A stretch of 64,000 bases of DNA from positions 211,101 through 275,100 of the forward strand of contig NZ_CANNBW010000002.1 in NCBI RefSeq assembly GCF_947502995.1, written 5' to 3'. A program made the translations under genes and the position numbers. Shown here one piece after another: positions 60,928-64,000 of the stretch. Position 1 is the stretch's first letter. The number at the start of each line of letters is the position of its first letter. The notes under the pieces are model-generated. The model was not told where the DNA came from and ran no database searches. It worked only from the letters and a program-made list of their open reading frames with translations. Source of the DNA: an uncultured Tenacibaculum sp. GTDB lineage: Bacteria; Bacteroidota; Bacteroidia; Flavobacteriales; Flavobacteriaceae.

Positions 60928-61488
60928 TTACTTAGTCTTTTTAGGAGCGATAAACATAATCATACGTTTACCTTCCAGTTTAGGCATTTGTTCTACTTTA
61001 CCATATTCTTCTAATTCTTGAGCTAATTTTAATAATAAAATTTGCCCTTGCTCTTTAAATATGATAGAACGACCTTTAAAGAATACATACGCTTTTAATT
61101 TAGCTCCGTCTTGTAAGAACTTAATTGCATGTTTCTTTTTGAATTCGTAATCATGCTCATCTGTCTGAGGTCCGAAACGAATTTCCTTAACAACCACCTT
61201 AGTCGCTTTTGCTTTTAATGCTTTTTCACGCTTCTTTTGCTCGTAAAGGAATTTTTTATAGTCAATTACTTTACAAACAGGAGGGACTGCTTTAGGAGAT
61301 ATTTCAACTAAATCTAACTCTTGTTCTTGAGCTATTGCTTTAGCTTTTGCAAGTGAATAAACACCTACTTCTACATTGTCACCTACAAGGCGAACTTCGT
61401 CAACATATTTAATTTTATCATTAATTCTATGTTGATCTTCTTTAATAATTCTTGCGGGTCTACGTCCGCGTTTTCTTCTAATTGCTAT
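60928..61488 (-). CDS. infC: Translation initiation factor IF-3, non-canonical start codon
   Basis: 186 residues if read from ATA (61488-61486), giving [19 protein letters not shown], or 184 from ATT (61482-61480). TAA at 61494-61492 closes the frame upstream, and no ATG, GTG or TTG occurs until a GTG at 61197, which would cut away the whole N-terminal domain ([42 protein letters not shown]). IF-3 prevents initiation at AUU/AUA codons, and in E. coli infC starts with AUU and is autoregulated this way; the same logic probably applies here. The C-terminal domain ([20 protein letters not shown]) is intact. Confidence 0.95.
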   Translation of the reverse strand: MAIRRKRGRRPARIIKEDQHRINDKIKYVDEVRLVGDNVEVGVYSLAKAKAIAQEQELDLVEISPKAVPPVCKVIDYKKFLYEQKKREKALKAKATKVVVKEIRFGPQTDEHDYEFKKKHAIKFLQDGAKLKAYVFFKGRSIIFKEQGQILLLKLAQELEEYGKVEQMPKLEGKRMIMFIAPKKTK

Positions 61489-61516
61489 GGCTTATACTTT
61501 TTTAAATTATTCTCTT

Positions 61517-63469
61517 TTAATTACTAGTGTTAAACGTTACTAACGTTTTTTGAACTTCCTTCTGTATTAATTGGATAAATTCTTCAATAGTGAATGTTCC
61601 TAAATCACCTTCACCATGCTTCCTTACAGATACCGTGCCATCTTGTTCTTCTTTTTCGCCGACAATAATCATGAATGGAATTTTGCTAACTTCCGCATCT
61701 CTAATTTTACGGCCAGTCTTCTCATTTCTATTGTCTACGAGGGCGCGAATTTCGGAATTTTCTAACAAAAGTAAAACTTTTTCGGTATATTTTTCATATT
61801 TCTCACTGATTGGCAGTATTATAACCTGTTCTGGAGTTAACCAAAGAGGGAAATTACCACCTGTATGCTCTAATAAAATCGCAATAAATCTTTCCATAGA
61901 ACCAAAAGGAGCACGGTGAATCATTATTGGTCTGTGGAGTTCATTATCACTTCCTTTGTATGTTAAGTCAAAACGTTCAGGTAAGTTATAATCAACTTGT
62001 ATAGTACCAAGCTGCCAACTTCTTCCTAAAGCATCTTTAACCATAAAGTCTAATTTTGGTCCATAGAAAGCAGCCTCACCAGATTCAATTACATAATCTA
62101 ATCCTTTATCTTTAGCTGCATTTATGATTGCTTGCTCAGCTTTTTCCCAGTTTTCTACACTACCTATATATTTTTCAGGATTTTCAAGGTCTCTAACAGA
62201 TACCTGTGCAGTGAAATTTTCAAATCCTAAAGATTTAAATACATATAGTACTAAATCAATAACGTTTTTAAATTCACTATCTAATTGTTCAGGTGTACAG
62301 AAAATATGTGCGTCATCTTGAGTAAAACCTCTAACACGTGTTAACCCATGAAGTTCTCCACTTTGTTCGTATCTATAAACGGTACCAAATTCAGCAAAGC
62401 GTTTTGGTAAATCTTTATATGAATAAGGCTTGAAATTATAAACTTCACAATGGTGAGGGCAGTTCATAGGTTTTAATAAGAATTCTTCATCTTCTTTAGG
62501 AGTGGTTATGGGTTGAAAACTGTCTTCACCATATTTAGCATAATGACCAGAAGTTACATATAATTCTTTTTGACCAATATGTGGTGTCATAACCATTTCA
62601 TAACCAGCTCTTTTTTGAGCAGTTTTTAAGAAATCTTCTAAACGGCCTCTTAAAGCTGCTCCTTTAGGAAGCCAAAGAGGTAAACCTTGACCAACAGTTT
62701 GAGAGAATGTAAATAATTCTAACTCTTTACCTAATTTTCTATGATCTCTCTTTTTTGCTTCTTCTAATAACTCTAAATATTCAGTAAGCATTTTTTGCTT
62801 AGGGAAAGAGATTCCGTAAATACGAGTTAACTGATTGTTTTTTTCATCTCCGCGCCAGTAAGCTCCAGCAACATTCATAATCTTAATGGCTTTAATTATT
62901 CCAGTGTTTGGAATATGTCCACCACGACATAAATCTGTAAAGTCGCTGTGATCACAGAATGTAATATCACCGTCTTCTAAACCTTCTATTAATTCTACTT
63001 TATATGAATTGTTTCTTTCCTTATAATAAGATAGAGCTTCGTCTTTTGTAACTGAACGCATTTTAAACTCTGCTTTTTCACGAGCTCTTTCTAAAAATTT
63101 CTTTTCTATTGAAGAAAAATCTTTCTCAGAAATTGTATCGTCACCAAAATCTACATCATAATAGAATCCATTATCGATAGCAGGACCTATAGTAAGTTTA
63201 GCGCTTGGATAAAAGTCCAAGATTGTTTGAGCTAAAACGTGGGCAGATGAATGCCAAAATGCTTTTTTACCTTCAGGAGAGTCAAAAGTATATAGTGTAA
63301 GATTACCATCGGTTGTTAAAGGTGTGGTAGTTTCAATAGTGTTGTTATTAAAGTTAGCAGAAATAACATTTCTAGCTAAACCTTCACTAATGCTCTTGGC
63401 AACTTCAATAGGAGTTGTGTTTTGTTCGTACTCCCTAATACTTCCGTCAGGTAATGTAATTTTTATCAT
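61517..63469 (-). CDS. thrS: Threonyl-tRNA synthetase
   Basis: 650 residues, full length. TGS domain (1-61), editing/SAD domain with [13 protein letters not shown] and DLCRGGHI (Cys and His of the zinc-like editing site), class II catalytic core with motif 2 [21 protein letters not shown] and motif 3 [16 protein letters not shown] ([20 protein letters not shown]), and anticodon-binding domain (about 550-640). First gene of the cluster; promoter identified at 63520-63550. In E. coli thrS is autoregulated by a tRNA-like leader; none is evident here. Confidence 0.97.
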   Translation of the reverse strand: MIKITLPDGSIREYEQNTTPIEVAKSISEGLARNVISANFNNNTIETTTPLTTDGNLTLYTFDSPEGKKAFWHSSAHVLAQTILDFYPSAKLTIGPAIDNGFYYDVDFGDDTISEKDFSSIEKKFLERAREKAEFKMRSVTKDEALSYYKERNNSYKVELIEGLEDGDITFCDHSDFTDLCRGGHIPNTGIIKAIKIMNVAGAYWRGDEKNNQLTRIYGISFPKQKMLTEYLELLEEAKKRDHRKLGKELELFTFSQTVGQGLPLWLPKGAALRGRLEDFLKTAQKRAGYEMVMTPHIGQKELYVTSGHYAKYGEDSFQPITTPKEDEEFLLKPMNCPHHCEVYNFKPYSYKDLPKRFAEFGTVYRYEQSGELHGLTRVRGFTQDDAHIFCTPEQLDSEFKNVIDLVLYVFKSLGFENFTAQVSVRDLENPEKYIGSVENWEKAEQAIINAAKDKGLDYVIESGEAAFYGPKLDFMVKDALGRSWQLGTIQVDYNLPERFDLTYKGSDNELHRPIMIHRAPFGSMERFIAILLEHTGGNFPLWLTPEQVIILPISEKYEKYTEKVLLLLENSEIRALVDNRNEKTGRKIRDAEVSKIPFMIIVGEKEEQDGTVSVRKHGEGDLGTFTIEEFIQLIQKEVQKTLVTFNTSN

Positions 63470-63519
63470 TATTATATATATTATGTTATGATTTTCCTAC
63501 AAGTGAAAATCTTAATGGG

Positions 63520-63550
63520 CAAATATATTGTAAAACGTTTTTTAATACAA
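63520..63550 (-). promoter_or_regulatory. thrS promoter
   Basis: On the minus strand TTG (63550-63548), 20 bases, TATATTTG (63527-63520). Full match in sequence and spacing, giving a leader of about 45 nt before the thrS ATG. Confidence 0.75.
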
Positions 63551-63669
63551 TATATAGTATGTTATTATTAATCTTTTTTCAATGATTGTAGTGTTGTTTA
63601 ATTTTGTTTGAAAACAATCTGTTGGTTTTCTGGCTATTGCGATTTTTTTTCATTTTTTTGTTTTAAAAG

Positions 63670-63701
63670 TTTGTGTAGATTAAAAAGAGTGTGTAGTTTT
63701 G
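63670..63701 (+). promoter_or_regulatory. Tandem promoter P1 of an operon beyond the window
   Basis: TTTG (63670-63673), 20 bases, TAGTTTTG (63694-63701). Followed by GCACCCGC. Closely similar to P3. Confidence 0.7.
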
Positions 63702-63802
63702 CACCCGCAAACGGAGAAACGCAGTTTTAAAGTTTGCAAAAGTTCATAAACAGGTTGTAGATAAAGAGTAAAATTAAGGTTAAAAAATAATTAAAATTTT
63801 AC

Positions 63803-63834
63803 TTGCGGAATTGGAATTAAAGTTTCTATATTTG
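63803..63834 (+). promoter_or_regulatory. Tandem promoter P2 of an operon beyond the window
   Basis: TTG (63803-63805), 21 bases, TATATTTG (63827-63834), followed by CAGTCCG, a typical start region of stable-RNA promoters in flavobacteria. Confidence 0.65.
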
Positions 63835-63916
63835 CAGTCCGTTTTTGAGATGGGAGTTCATTGATTTTTTGGTGTAAGATTAGATTAAAAATTAATCAAA
63901 AAAACTTTAAAAAAAG

Positions 63917-63948
63917 TTTTGCTAGATTAAAAAAAGGTTATAGTTTTG
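63917..63948 (+). promoter_or_regulatory. Tandem promoter P3 of an operon beyond the window
   Basis: TTTTG (63917-63921), 19 bases, TAGTTTTG (63941-63948), followed by CATCCGC. P3 and P1 are two copies of a 40-base block (63669-63708 and 63916-63955) with about eight differences. Confidence 0.7.
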
Positions 63949-64000
63949 CATCCGCTTTCAGAAATGAAAGCAACGATCACAGGGATTTTGGAATAACAAA

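Larger units (their letters stand above)
63551..64000 (+). other. Long non-coding region with tandem promoters
   Basis: About 450 bp without a gene at the end of the window. It holds P1, P2 and P3, all pointing right, and no ORF, tRNA or rRNA sequence of its own. The transcribed gene must start beyond 64000. Multiple strong promoters and a long leader are typical of an rRNA or tRNA operon. Confidence 0.6.

Noticed and set aside
60928..61197. An 89-residue C-terminal IF-3 protein from GTG 61197
   Set aside because: The same frame continues upstream through a perfectly conserved IF-3 N-terminal domain; the GTG is an internal Val codon.

Overview
The window is AT-rich DNA that most likely comes from a marine member of the Flavobacteriaceae (Tenacibaculum/Polaribacter-like; this is inference). 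Supporting evidence: promoters of the Bacteroidetes type (TTG, about 20 bases, TAnnTTTG), almost no Shine-Dalgarno sequences, a GG-leader peptide of the flavobacterial kind, a fused SecDF, a classical mevalonate pathway with a GYDIA-type GHMP kinase, many lipoproteins and TonB C-terminal domains, and a secreted alginate lyase. Most of the window reads as core chromosome. I see no phage, insertion sequence, CRISPR array, tRNA or rRNA gene.

Layout. 1-1.45 kb: the 5' part of a propeller-type sensor gene, a double-glycine-leader peptide and a tiny zinc-ribbon protein. 1.4-6.8 kb (minus strand): UbiA prenyltransferase, mevalonate kinase, a MORN-like protein, diphosphomevalonate decarboxylase, then a LytTR response regulator and its LytS-type kinase. 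6.9-11.7 kb: a short ExbB/MotA-like protein, a beta-lactamase-fold hydrolase, a TPR/DUF6624 protein, a fatty acid hydroxylase-like protein and small conserved proteins. 11.7-15.6 kb (minus): BaiN-like flavoprotein, GYDIA kinase and an HMG-CoA reductase with an extra C-terminal DinB/DUF1569-like domain. 15.8-21.3 kb: a dipeptidyl peptidase IV followed by two POT peptide importers. 21.4-27.1 kb: thioredoxin-like protein, ComEC, alginate lyase with a palindromic operator on its promoter, and a protein with two TonB C-terminal domains. 27.2-29.2 kb: lysS and a structured small RNA.

29.2-34.9 kb: a DUF456 protein, then a BlaI-BlaR1 operon whose promoter carries a perfect 36-base palindrome and whose other genes are lipoproteins, a TPR protein and a glutamine-amidotransferase-fold protein rather than a beta-lactamase. 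35-44 kb: envelope hypotheticals, a Coq4-like protein, a nested inverted repeat, an Ntn-hydrolase with TPRs, an ATP-grasp remnant, a Crp/Fnr regulator, a GH3-type adenylating enzyme and a DUF2797 protein. 44-53.4 kb: Prc-type protease, surE, lpxB, and two NlpC/P60 peptidases flanking two tandem FN3 plus L-domain lipoproteins. 53.4-63.5 kb (minus): obgE, an HPRT-adenylate kinase fusion, secDF, two unknown genes and the rplT-rpmI-infC-thrS cluster. 63.5-64 kb: three tandem promoters pointing out of the window, presumably serving an rRNA or tRNA operon.

How genes work together. Mevalonate enzymes lie in two blocks about 8 kb apart and together give HMG-CoA reduction, two phosphorylations and decarboxylation to isopentenyl diphosphate. 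The adjacent UbiA enzyme could use the isoprenoid product. The peptidase and the two POT importers form a peptide-scavenging operon. The thrS cluster has the usual translation-gene order, and infC lacks any standard start codon.
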